A DNA stretch of 64,000 bases from Chitinophagaceae bacterium (lineage in GTDB: Bacteria > Bacteroidota > Bacteroidia > Chitinophagales > Chitinophagaceae): positions 62,001-126,000 of the forward strand of contig JAIYAN010000015.1 in the NCBI GenBank assembly GCA_027489035.1, given 5' to 3'. Both the position numbers and the translations under genes were made by a program. A model generated the notes under the pieces. It saw only the letters and a program-made list of their open reading frames with translations. It made no database searches and was not told where the DNA came from. This document shows, in pieces, positions 53,010-61,908 of this stretch (position 1 is the first letter of the stretch; each line of letters begins with the position of its first letter).

Positions 53010-55499
53010 ATGCGTTTTATTTTCACCCTTTGCTTCGTAATCAGTAGTTATTTTTTGAATGCACAAAGCATTAAAAGTCCAGATTCCTTTTTGGGATACA
53101 AATTGGGTTCTTATTATACCGAGCATTATAAAGTAGTTAACTATTTCAATTCATTGGCAATTGAAGCAAGTGATAAAATAATCGTAAAAAAATATGGCGA
53201 AACCAATGAACGTAAATCACTCATTTATGCCATTATTTCAACACCCGAAAACATAAAAAACATTGAAGAAATTCGTAAAAACAGCATGCGTCTTTCTGGC
53301 GATTTATTGGATAAGCCAGCTGTTTTGAATATGCCAACTATCGTTTGGTTGAGTTATAATGTGCATGGAAACGAAGCCAGTTCTACAGAAACTGCCATGA
53401 AAGTAGCTTTTGAATTGGTTGCCGGTAAAAATGTCAACATCAACAATTGGTTAAAAAATACGGTTGTAATTATTGATCCATGTTTGAATCCAGATGGACG
53501 CGATCGTTATGTAAATTGGTTTAACGGACAATTGGGCGCAAATCCACAACCTAAATTACTGGCTAGAGAGCATGATGAACCTTGGCCTTCAGGAAGATTT
53601 AACCATTACTATTTTGATTTAAACCGTGATTGGGCTTGGCAAACGCAAGTTGAAACCCAACAGCGCATTAAGATTTATAACGAATGGATGCCAACCATAC
53701 ATTGTGATTTCCATGAGCAATACATCAATAATCCTTACTATTTTGCGCCAGCTGCTGAACCATTTCACGAGGCTATAACCCCTTTTCAACGCAGCTTTCA
53801 AAACGAAATTGGAAAAAATCACGCAAAGTATTTTGACCAAAATGGCTGGCTCTATTTTACCAGAGAAATATTTGATTTGTTTTACCCATCTTATGGAGAT
53901 ACATACCCAACTTTTAACGGATCAGTTGGTATGACTTACGAGCAGGCCGGGCATAAACAAAGTGGATTGGCTGTTGTAACGAATGAAGATACACTTACAC
54001 TCTACGACAGAATTGCACATCATTTCACCACAAGCATAAGCACAATAGAAATCGCTGCTCAAAATGCAGAAAAAATAAATAGTTCGTTTAAAAAATATTT
54101 TGAGGATCAAACTATTAATGGAAGCGGGATCTATAAAAGTTATCTCATCAGCGGAAGCAATAAACATAAATTAAATGAGCTAAAAAGCTTATTGGATAAA
54201 AATCAAATCAAGTATGGTTATGCAAAAGAAGGCACTTCAATAAAAGGCTTTAATTATATCGATTCTAAAGAAAAAAGCTATAAAACCTCGGCTACCGATT
54301 TGGTTATAAGTACTTATCAGCCTAAAGGATCTTTGGTGAATGTGCTTTTTGAACCCAATTCAAAATTAGCCGATTCGGTAACTTATGATATTACCGCTTG
54401 GTCATTGCCTTATGTTTATGGTTTAGACGCCTATGCGGTTAAAGAGAAAATTGTAGTTAACAATACGATTCAATCAAATGCAACATTGGTAAATCCTTCA
54501 AACAACAGTTATGCATACTTGTTGGGTTATAAATCCTTCAACGACTCAAAATTATTGTCTGCATTACTAAATATTGGTACAAAAGTTAGGTATGCAGAAT
54601 CTGCATTTACCATAGCAGGTAAAAATTTCGATCGAGGAACGTTGATTGTTTTAAAACATGGTAATGAAGAAAAAATAAACGCTATGCTTGAGCTAGTGAA
54701 AAACTTCAATGCGGATGTAACGCCTGTTCCTACTGGCTTTATGGAAGCCGGTTTTGATTTTGGCTCAGAAAAAATCCACCTCATCAAGAAAAAAAATGTA
54801 GCCATTGTTGTTGGCGAAAATACATCTGCAACAGCAGTAGGAGAGGTTTGGCATTTATTTGATAAAGAGTTGAATTATACATTGACATTAATTAACTCAA
54901 GCGAAATCTCAAACTTAAAACATGGAGACGTTGATGTGTTAATATTCGTTGATGGATCTTATAAATTACTATCAGACAAAGAAAGCAGTTTGAAAAACTG
55001 GGTTCGTGATGGTGGAAAAATAATTGCATTAGAAGAAGCGGTGAAACAAATGGCAACAGGTGAATGGGGCATAAAAATGAAAAAAGAGCCCGAGTCTACT
55101 GAAAATAAAGAAAGCAATTACAGCGACTTGAAAAGGTATGAACAACGTGAAAGAGATAACGTTAGTTTCAACACACCCGGAGCAATTTATAAAGTTCAAC
55201 TAGATGATAGTCACCCTTTGGCATTTGGTTATAGTAGCAATTATTTTTCTTTAAAAATGAATAGCGTGGTTTACGAGTTTTTAAAAGATGGATGGAATGT
55301 AGGCGTAATAAAAAAAGAAGGTCTTGTGTCAGGGTATGTTGGTAGTAATATGAAAGACAATATAAAAGATGGAACTGTATTTGGTGTTCAATCATTTGGG
55401 AGAGGCACGGTGGTATATTTTGCAGATGATTTGATTTTTAGATCGTTTTGGCAAAATGGAAAAATGATGTTTGCCAACGCTGTGTTTTTGGTAGATTAA
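53010..55499 (+). CDS. Secreted M14-family zinc carboxypeptidase
   Basis: 829 residues. Signal peptide about 1-19 (LNAQS). M14 core about 45-370: zinc site HGNEAS (His119, Glu122), PCLNPDGRDRY, FDLNRDWAW, and second zinc His in DFHEQYIN (His235). The region about 590-760 has a Rossmann-like, class I glutamine amidotransferase-like form (VAIVVGENTSATAVGEVWH, DVLIFVDGSYKLLSD). Likely cuts peptides from outside the cell or periplasm. Its product type fits peptidoglycan or protein scavenging. It is 42 bases upstream of the PIG-L gene. Confidence 0.9.
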   Translation: MRFIFTLCFVISSYFLNAQSIKSPDSFLGYKLGSYYTEHYKVVNYFNSLAIEASDKIIVKKYGETNERKSLIYAIISTPENIKNIEEIRKNSMRLSGDLLDKPAVLNMPTIVWLSYNVHGNEASSTETAMKVAFELVAGKNVNINNWLKNTVVIIDPCLNPDGRDRYVNWFNGQLGANPQPKLLAREHDEPWPSGRFNHYYFDLNRDWAWQTQVETQQRIKIYNEWMPTIHCDFHEQYINNPYYFAPAAEPFHEAITPFQRSFQNEIGKNHAKYFDQNGWLYFTREIFDLFYPSYGDTYPTFNGSVGMTYEQAGHKQSGLAVVTNEDTLTLYDRIAHHFTTSISTIEIAAQNAEKINSSFKKYFEDQTINGSGIYKSYLISGSNKHKLNELKSLLDKNQIKYGYAKEGTSIKGFNYIDSKEKSYKTSATDLVISTYQPKGSLVNVLFEPNSKLADSVTYDITAWSLPYVYGLDAYAVKEKIVVNNTIQSNATLVNPSNNSYAYLLGYKSFNDSKLLSALLNIGTKVRYAESAFTIAGKNFDRGTLIVLKHGNEEKINAMLELVKNFNADVTPVPTGFMEAGFDFGSEKIHLIKKKNVAIVVGENTSATAVGEVWHLFDKELNYTLTLINSSEISNLKHGDVDVLIFVDGSYKLLSDKESSLKNWVRDGGKIIALEEAVKQMATGEWGIKMKKEPESTENKESNYSDLKRYEQRERDNVSFNTPGAIYKVQLDDSHPLAFGYSSNYFSLKMNSVVYEFLKDGWNVGVIKKEGLVSGYVGSNMKDNIKDGTVFGVQSFGRGTVVYFADDLIFRSFWQNGKMMFANAVFLVD

Positions 55500-55541
55500 T
55501 ATTGCCAATTTGAAGTAAATAATTTCCTTTTCTTTAAAAAT

Positions 55542-58055
55542 ATGTTTTTGAAAAAAATAATCTTGCTGTTTTCAGCATTCATTTATGTTGGACAGATTTT
55601 CGCACAAACACCCAAAACATTTACATCTTCAGAGATATTTTCGCAGATCCAAAAGCTGAATGTCGTAGGCTCGGTTTTATACATTGCGGCACATCCAGAT
55701 GATGAAAACACGCGCCTTCTCGCTTATTTAGCCAATGAAAAAAAATACAGAACCGGCTATTTGAGTTTAACAAGAGGCGATGGTGGACAAAATTTAATTG
55801 GAGATGAACAAGGCGTAGATCTGGGTTTGATTAGAACACAAGAGTTGTTGGCAGCAAGAAATGTGGATGGCGCAAAACAATTTTTCACAAGTGCTTACGA
55901 CTTTGGTTATAGTAAAAATCCAGAAGAGGCATTAAGCATTTGGGGCCACGATAAAATATTAAGCGATGTAGTATTTATAATAAGAACGTTCAAACCCGAC
56001 GTAATTATTTGTAGGTTTCCAACAACTGGTGAAGGCGGTCATGGACACCATACCGCCTCCGCAATACTAGCGGAAGAAGCTTTTGAAGCAGCTGCGGATT
56101 CTACAAAATTTCCAGAACATTTTTTATCGGGAGTTTATACATGGCAAACCAAAAGACTTTTATGGAACACGTTTAATTTTGGTTCAACCAATACGCAAAA
56201 AGAAGATCAATTTAAATTAGATGTTGGAGGATACAACACTTTATTAGGTAAGAGTTACGGTGAAATGGCTGCACTGAGTAGAAGTCAACATAAAAGTCAA
56301 GGATTTGGTGTGCCAGCGCAAAGAGGTAAAAGCATCGAGTATTTTAAAACCATCAAAGGAGAACCTTTTAAAAATGATTTATTTGAAGGTATAAATACAA
56401 CATGGAGCCGTTTTGAAAATGAAAAGGTTCATTTGGTAAAAGATCTTTTTGAATTGGATGGAAAAGATTCAGAAGCTTCATTTAATTATGCATATTTCCA
56501 ACAAAAAATTGATTCTTTAATTCAAAATTATAACCTCGAACATCCCGAAAATTCAACAAAATTATTAATTGAATTGTTCAACGGTTTGTTGAAATGCTAT
56601 GCAAATGACAATTCGTTGTTGACTAGCTATAAATTTTTAAAAATGAATGAAATCCGCAACCTTATTGAATCTTGTAGCGGATTGTATATGGAAGCCATAG
56701 CATCACAACCGAAAATTGTAGCAGGAGATACGACAAAATTGACGTATTCATTTATTAATCGATCAGGCATTCCAATAGAGAGAATCAGAACGTTTACAAA
56801 TGGAAAAGATTTGTTTTTGGATGAGAAACCAACCAATCAAACTATAAGTTTAAAAGATAGTTTTTTGGTTGAAAATAATCAAATGCTATCTCAGCCATAT
56901 TGGTTGAAAAATAAAATGAACAAAGGCAGTTATGCACTCTCTTCTCTATTTGAATTGCAAAATCCCGAAGATAAAGGCATTATAAACACATTTGATGTAA
57001 ACATTTCAGGGAGTCGTTTCTTTTATGAAAAGCCAATAATGTATAAATACACAGATCCCATTAAAGGAGAGATTTATCAGCCAGCAGTTGTGATTCCAGG
57101 GTTATACATTAAGCCAGAAAAATCAATTTTAATAAAGTCTAACAATGGAAAAACATTTGTAAACATTACCATAATTGCCAACAGGAATATCGTTATTGAT
57201 TCATTGAAAGCGAATAACCGAAACTTACTTTTTGGAACAAAACTTTCGTTGGTAAAAGATGAAAAGAAAGTAATGAAGGTAGAAATTTCTGATTCAAGCA
57301 CGCAGTTTGTTGCTTATGAAGGATCAAGCGCATATGAAACATATGCTAGAGAAATCAAGTACGATCATATTCCAAACATCATTTATTTTAAACCTGCTGT
57401 TGTAGAATGTAAAAGCATAGATTATAAAATTGCCGGAAAAAAAATCGGTTATATCGAAGGGGCGGGAGATAAAGTGGCAGAAGCGTTGACTCATATGGGA
57501 TACACAGTTACGGTTTTAAAAAAAGAAGATATTGTTTCTAATAAATTAAAAAATTTTGATGCGATTGTAACAGGTGTGCGTGCATACAATACCAATGAAT
57601 GGATGAATGAGGTTTACGATGTATTGATGAATTATGTAAAAGAAGGAGGGGTAATGTTGGTGCAGTACAATACAAGCAATCAAATTGGTCCAATCAAAGC
57701 TAAGATTGCACCTTTCCCTATAACTGTTTCTCGAAACAGAATTACAGATGAAAATGCAACTGTACATATTTTAAATCCCGAACTTAAAATATTTAATTAT
57801 CCCAATAAAATAACAACAAGTGATTTTGAAGGTTGGGTGCAAGAGCGAAGCATATATCATGTAACTGATGCAGACAGCAATTATATCAAACCGTTGGCTA
57901 TGAAAGATCCAGGGGAAAAAGAAAATGATGGAAGTTTGGCAATAGCGAACTTCGGAAAAGGTAAATTTATTTATACGGGCTTGGCTTTTTTTAGACAACT
58001 TCCAGCGGGTGTAACTGGAGCGTATAGATTGTTTGCTAATTTGCTGTCTAAGTAA
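55542..58055 (+). CDS. Secreted PIG-L family deacetylase
   Basis: 837 residues. Signal peptide ending IFAQ (about residue 22). PIG-L/LmbE domain about 40-230: zinc site HPDD (51-54) and HGHH (His167, His170), with TRGDGGQNLIGDEQG between them. Middle region is beta-rich. The last 200 residues (GYIEGAGDKVAEALTHMGY, DAIVTGVRAYNTN, GVMLVQYNTSNQ) are ThuA/GATase-like. It deacetylates an N-acetyl sugar or amide. Together with the M14 protein next to it, it may process a glycopeptide. Confidence 0.9.
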   Translation: MFLKKIILLFSAFIYVGQIFAQTPKTFTSSEIFSQIQKLNVVGSVLYIAAHPDDENTRLLAYLANEKKYRTGYLSLTRGDGGQNLIGDEQGVDLGLIRTQELLAARNVDGAKQFFTSAYDFGYSKNPEEALSIWGHDKILSDVVFIIRTFKPDVIICRFPTTGEGGHGHHTASAILAEEAFEAAADSTKFPEHFLSGVYTWQTKRLLWNTFNFGSTNTQKEDQFKLDVGGYNTLLGKSYGEMAALSRSQHKSQGFGVPAQRGKSIEYFKTIKGEPFKNDLFEGINTTWSRFENEKVHLVKDLFELDGKDSEASFNYAYFQQKIDSLIQNYNLEHPENSTKLLIELFNGLLKCYANDNSLLTSYKFLKMNEIRNLIESCSGLYMEAIASQPKIVAGDTTKLTYSFINRSGIPIERIRTFTNGKDLFLDEKPTNQTISLKDSFLVENNQMLSQPYWLKNKMNKGSYALSSLFELQNPEDKGIINTFDVNISGSRFFYEKPIMYKYTDPIKGEIYQPAVVIPGLYIKPEKSILIKSNNGKTFVNITIIANRNIVIDSLKANNRNLLFGTKLSLVKDEKKVMKVEISDSSTQFVAYEGSSAYETYAREIKYDHIPNIIYFKPAVVECKSIDYKIAGKKIGYIEGAGDKVAEALTHMGYTVTVLKKEDIVSNKLKNFDAIVTGVRAYNTNEWMNEVYDVLMNYVKEGGVMLVQYNTSNQIGPIKAKIAPFPITVSRNRITDENATVHILNPELKIFNYPNKITTSDFEGWVQERSIYHVTDADSNYIKPLAMKDPGEKENDGSLAIANFGKGKFIYTGLAFFRQLPAGVTGAYRLFANLLSK

Positions 58056-58056
58056 A

Positions 58057-59016
58057 TTAATCTTCTTCAGATTCAATTTTGTAGGTTAACAACATAATAC
58101 CGTTTGCTAAAATCTTAAAAGGGTATTCGCCTTCTCTCTTGAATACGTAGTTGAATTTTATTTCTCCGTTTGAACTGGTGAAATTAACTCGTTCTGGTTT
58201 TGATTGTGTTGTCCCATCACCAATGATGATTGAAACGTCTGAAATATTGGCTTCGTATTGAAGCTTTAAGGTAAACGAAACAGCTTTTGTGGTGTTGGAT
58301 CTTATAAAACCATTTTCAGGAAAAAAAGAAATTAATTTGCTGTTGTAAGCCCCAGTTCCAATAAGCGGAAGATCGAAAAAAATCTTTGCATTTTTACTAC
58401 CATTACCAAGCAACCAAGCATTATTATCTGGGAAATGATCAAAATTAAAAATGTTTTTTTCTGAAAAGAAATAACAATCTGAAAAACTTGGGGTGAATGC
58501 CATGAATTTTTTATCCAAACTTCCAGATGCTTTTGCCGCATCAACATAATACCAATTTGAAGGACTTGTGTTCAATTGAATAACATTCCAAGTATGGTTT
58601 AATTCATCTGGCATTTCGCCAATTTGGTCGATGTTGAATCTTGAGTAACCATCTACGGTTAAGCAGCGTATATCTGATAAACTGCACATTTCCTGAACAA
58701 GTGTAGCAAAACCAAGTGGGGTTGTTTTTCTATTGAGGATTACGTCTTCGGGTTTAATATTTTTTGTGTCGTTGGAACGGGTAGCTTTAGGATCAAGAGC
58801 GATGTTGTTGGCAATCCAACTGAAAATCGCTCTTGATTTTAAAGTTTTATCTGAAAAATTTTGCGTAAGTGTATCTGCTATTGATGCCACATTTAAAAGT
58901 GGGAGAGGACCCAGTTTTTTTACATACAAATCAACATTTTCAAATTGCCTTACGTTGATTTGAGCAATGCCTGTTGAGGCAATAAATAAGGTAATAAACA
59001 GATAAATTGTACGCAT
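58057..59016 (-). CDS. Transglutaminase-like protein, catalytic Cys missing
   Basis: 319 residues, signal peptide ending GIAQ. Transglut core about 50-165: KSRAIFSWIANNIALDPKA, then RKTTPLGFATLVQEMCSLSD, HTWNVIQLN (His141) and WYYVDA (Asp159). In active members the GVC-x-GYA segment has Cys; here the matching position is Pro100 (TTPLGFA), so no thiol catalysis is expected, unlike His and Asp which remain. C-terminal half is a beta domain. It faces the PIG-L gene with one base between stops. Confidence 0.85.
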   Translation of the reverse strand: MRTIYLFITLFIASTGIAQINVRQFENVDLYVKKLGPLPLLNVASIADTLTQNFSDKTLKSRAIFSWIANNIALDPKATRSNDTKNIKPEDVILNRKTTPLGFATLVQEMCSLSDIRCLTVDGYSRFNIDQIGEMPDELNHTWNVIQLNTSPSNWYYVDAAKASGSLDKKFMAFTPSFSDCYFFSEKNIFNFDHFPDNNAWLLGNGSKNAKIFFDLPLIGTGAYNSKLISFFPENGFIRSNTTKAVSFTLKLQYEANISDVSIIIGDGTTQSKPERVNFTSSNGEIKFNYVFKREGEYPFKILANGIMLLTYKIESEED

Positions 59017-59029
59017 CGTTTTTTAATTT

Positions 59030-59425
59030 TTATTCTCCGCTAGCTTCTTTTTTAGCTTTTTGAGCGTCTTTCATCGCTTGAATTTGCTCAGGTGTAAATG
59101 ATTCTTTTATTTTTTTAGATTTTTCTTTAGAAGCCATTTTTATTTGAGCTGCTTTTTGATCTGCATTTAAAGTCGTATCACTTTCAATTCTAGCTTTTTC
59201 TGCTTTAAAAACTTTATTTATTTCTTTTAGTTTTGCTTTTTGTGCTTCAGTAATTGGGGCTGCAACTGGTGCTGCTGGAGCTGATACTTGTGCTTGAGGC
59301 GTTTCTGCAACAATTGGCGCAGCGACTGTATCTGTTTTTGGTGTTTGTTTTTTTGATTTTTTGTTTTGACAATTTGCAGATGCACCTAGTAATACAAGGC
59401 AAGACAACACAATAATTCTTTTCAT
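59030..59425 (-). CDS. Small exported Lys/Ala-rich protein, CpxP/Spy-like
   Basis: 131 residues. Signal peptide ending ASANCQ (about residue 20) with possible lipobox-like GASANC. A Pro/Ala-rich linker (about 25-60) is followed by a highly charged helical pair, ITEAQKAKLKEINKVFKAEKARI and LNADQKAAQIKMASKEKSKK then FTPEQIQAM. The LTxxQ-like repeats suggest a Spy/CpxP-type periplasmic chaperone. It is 13 bases upstream of the transglutaminase-like gene, so they are probably one transcript. Confidence 0.7.
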   Translation of the reverse strand: MKRIIVLSCLVLLGASANCQNKKSKKQTPKTDTVAAPIVAETPQAQVSAPAAPVAAPITEAQKAKLKEINKVFKAEKARIESDTTLNADQKAAQIKMASKEKSKKIKESFTPEQIQAMKDAQKAKKEASGE

Positions 59426-59506
59426 TTTTTTTGTTTTAAAGTTATGATTTAAATGTCTAATAAATTCCTGATTCAGACGAATCTTATTTAGGATAGTTTA
59501 ACCTTC

Positions 59507-59538
59507 AAAAAAAATCCTTCAATTTTGAAGGATTTTTT
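59507..59538 (-). terminator. Terminator of glnN, symmetric on both strands
   Basis: AATCCTTCAA / TTGAAGGATT with a two-base loop and T runs on both sides, so it can stop transcription in either direction. Confidence 0.85.
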
Positions 59539-59542
59539 AAAA

Positions 59543-61738
59543 TTATCTGATAAATAATAATTCGCGATATTTTGGAAGTGGCCAAATGTTGTCATCAACC
59601 ATCAACTCTAATTTATCTGCATGGTATCTGATGGTATCGAAGTATTTTATTTTGATATCGTCGCAATATGCAATGGCTCTATCTCTTGTATTACTGATTT
59701 CGTTTGCTTTTTTACGCGCTTCAATCATCGCTTCTACATTTTTGCTGATGGCATTAATGTGCTCGCTGATTTTTTCTAACACCGCTTGTTGACTTTCATA
59801 TAAACTTGTTGAAATGTTTAGGTTTTTCAAACCAACTATATTTTCTAAAAGCATATTTTGATATTTCACCGCTGCTGGCAAAATCATAGTTGATGCAATA
59901 TCTCCCATAACCCTTGCTTCAATTTGTACTTTTTTAATGTACTCTTCAAGCATGATTTCATGACGTGCTTCAAGCTCTAAGTGATTGTAGATGTGATTGT
60001 CTTCAAATAATTTTTTTGCTTTATCAGCAGCAAAAGCATCTAAAGAAACCGGCGTTGTTTTTACATTTGGTAATCCTCTTTTTTCTGCTTCTTTTTCCCA
60101 ATCATCGCTATATCCATCTCCTTCAAATAATACTTTTTTGCTTTCAACAATATATTTCTGAATGATTTGCATGATGGCTACTTCTTTCTTTTCGCCTTTT
60201 TCAATCAATGCATCAACTTCAACTTTAAAGTTTTTAAGCGTTTCTGCCATTACAGAATTAAGAATCGTCATTGGTCCTGCACAATTAGCAGAAGAACCTA
60301 CCGCACGGAATTCAAATTTATTTCCTGTAAATGCAAATGGCGAAGTGCGATTTCTGTCGGTGTTGTCCAACATCAATTCTGGAATGCTTTTATGAATATC
60401 CAACTTAAGCATGGCTTCATCTGTTTCGTCGAAGTTTCCACCAACCCTGCTTTCTACTTGATTTAATACATCCGTTAAATACTTTCCGATGAATATAGAA
60501 ATGATTGCAGGAGGCGCTTCATTTGCACCCAAACGGTAATCGTTACTCGCACTTGCGATTGAAGCACGAATCAATTCTGAATAATCATGTACTGCTTTGA
60601 TGGTATTTACAAAGAAAGTAAGGAACATCAAATTCGTTTTTGGCGTTTTTCCAGGTGCCAATAAATTAACCCCTGTATCTGTTGCCATACTCCAGTTGTT
60701 GTGCTTTCCACTTCCGTTGATACCGGCAAATGGTTTTTCATGCAACAACACCATCAAATTATGACGCTTAGCTACTCTTGTCATCACATCCATCAATAAA
60801 GTGTTGTGATCTACTGCAAGATTTAATTCTTCAAATATAGGTGCACACTCAAATTGAGCAGGCGCTACTTCATTATGTCTTGTTCTTAAAGGAATACCCA
60901 ATTTGTAAGATTCATTCTCGAAATCTTTCATGAATGCATAAACGCGCTCAGGAATTGCACCAAAATAATGATCTTCTAATTGTTGGCCCTTTGCAGGTGC
61001 ATGACCAAACACGGTTCTTCCTGTTAAGGCTAAATCCGGACGAGCCAATGCCAATCCTGCATCAACCACAAAATATTCTTGCTCCCAACCTAAAGTTGCG
61101 TTTACTTTTGAAACGTTTTTATCGAAATACTGACAAACATCTACAGCGGCTTTATCTAAAGCAACGATAGCTTTTAGCAACGGCGTTTTTGTATCAAGTG
61201 ATTCACCTGTGTAAGAAACGAAAATGGTAGGAATGCAAAGGGTTTTGCCTTCTCCTGTTTCTGTTATAAATGCTGGAGATGAAGGATCCCAAGCAGTATA
61301 ACCTCTTGCTTCGAAAGTTGCCCTCAATCCACCACTTGGAAACGAAGATGCATCAGGTTCTTGTTGGATTAATGCACCGCCATCAAATTCTTGAATCGGA
61401 GTGCCATCGCCCTTTAGTGTGAAAAATGAATCATGTTTTTCAGCGGATAAACCCGTTAATGGTTGAAACCAATGCGTGAAATGGGTTACACCTTTTTCTT
61501 CAGCCCATGCTTTTAATCCATTGGCAATGTTGCTTCCCATTGTACGATCGATTTTCTTTCCACCTTTAATCGATGACACTAAGCTTTTATACGCTTCATC
61601 ACTTAAATAATGACGCGCTGTTTTTAACGTGAAAACATTTTCATTAAAGACGGATGTTATCTTTTCTGCAGTTTTTGAGTTTTGTACCACACTACTATTT
61701 GTAATGTTCTTGATGGCATCGAATCGTAAAGAATTCAT
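59543..61738 (-). CDS. glnN: Glutamine synthetase type III
   Basis: 731 residues, the length of GSIII. It makes glutamine from glutamate, ammonia and ATP. N-terminal THWFQPLTGLSAEKHDSFF, catalytic signature GWEQEYFVVDAG, HNEVAPAQFECAPIFEE, and GINGSGKHNNWSM, all typical of GSIII. C-terminal helical extension about 570-731 for the dodecamer. A -7 box TAATTTTG (61759-61766, minus) lies 20 bases before the start. Confidence 0.97.
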   Translation of the reverse strand: MNSLRFDAIKNITNSSVVQNSKTAEKITSVFNENVFTLKTARHYLSDEAYKSLVSSIKGGKKIDRTMGSNIANGLKAWAEEKGVTHFTHWFQPLTGLSAEKHDSFFTLKGDGTPIQEFDGGALIQQEPDASSFPSGGLRATFEARGYTAWDPSSPAFITETGEGKTLCIPTIFVSYTGESLDTKTPLLKAIVALDKAAVDVCQYFDKNVSKVNATLGWEQEYFVVDAGLALARPDLALTGRTVFGHAPAKGQQLEDHYFGAIPERVYAFMKDFENESYKLGIPLRTRHNEVAPAQFECAPIFEELNLAVDHNTLLMDVMTRVAKRHNLMVLLHEKPFAGINGSGKHNNWSMATDTGVNLLAPGKTPKTNLMFLTFFVNTIKAVHDYSELIRASIASASNDYRLGANEAPPAIISIFIGKYLTDVLNQVESRVGGNFDETDEAMLKLDIHKSIPELMLDNTDRNRTSPFAFTGNKFEFRAVGSSANCAGPMTILNSVMAETLKNFKVEVDALIEKGEKKEVAIMQIIQKYIVESKKVLFEGDGYSDDWEKEAEKRGLPNVKTTPVSLDAFAADKAKKLFEDNHIYNHLELEARHEIMLEEYIKKVQIEARVMGDIASTMILPAAVKYQNMLLENIVGLKNLNISTSLYESQQAVLEKISEHINAISKNVEAMIEARKKANEISNTRDRAIAYCDDIKIKYFDTIRYHADKLELMVDDNIWPLPKYRELLFIR

Positions 61739-61758
61739 ATTTTTTGGTTTTTATTTGC

Positions 61759-61766
61759 CAAAATTA
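61759..61766 (-). promoter_or_regulatory. -7 promoter element of glnN
   Basis: Minus strand TAATTTTG fits TAnnTTTG; a TTG about 21 bases further upstream may be the -33 element. Confidence 0.5.
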
Positions 61767-61884
61767 AAGAGTTAATTCTTTAAAATGCAATTTTTTCGTA
61801 AGAAATATTTTAAAAATGAGCTTTTGGGAATAAAAAAGTTATATATTTTTAAATTTAATTTGTTAGAAACGTTGATTATTGTAT

Positions 61885-61908
61885 AGCCCACGGTTTCAAC
61901 CGTGGGTT
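61885..61908. repeat. REP-like palindrome GCCCACGGTT-TCA-ACCGTGGGTT
   Basis: Nearly perfect 11-bp stem with a three-base loop. The loop on the minus strand is the stop codon TGA of the membrane-protein gene at 61896. It resembles the REP/RAYT-associated palindromes of Bacteroidetes. Confidence 0.65.
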
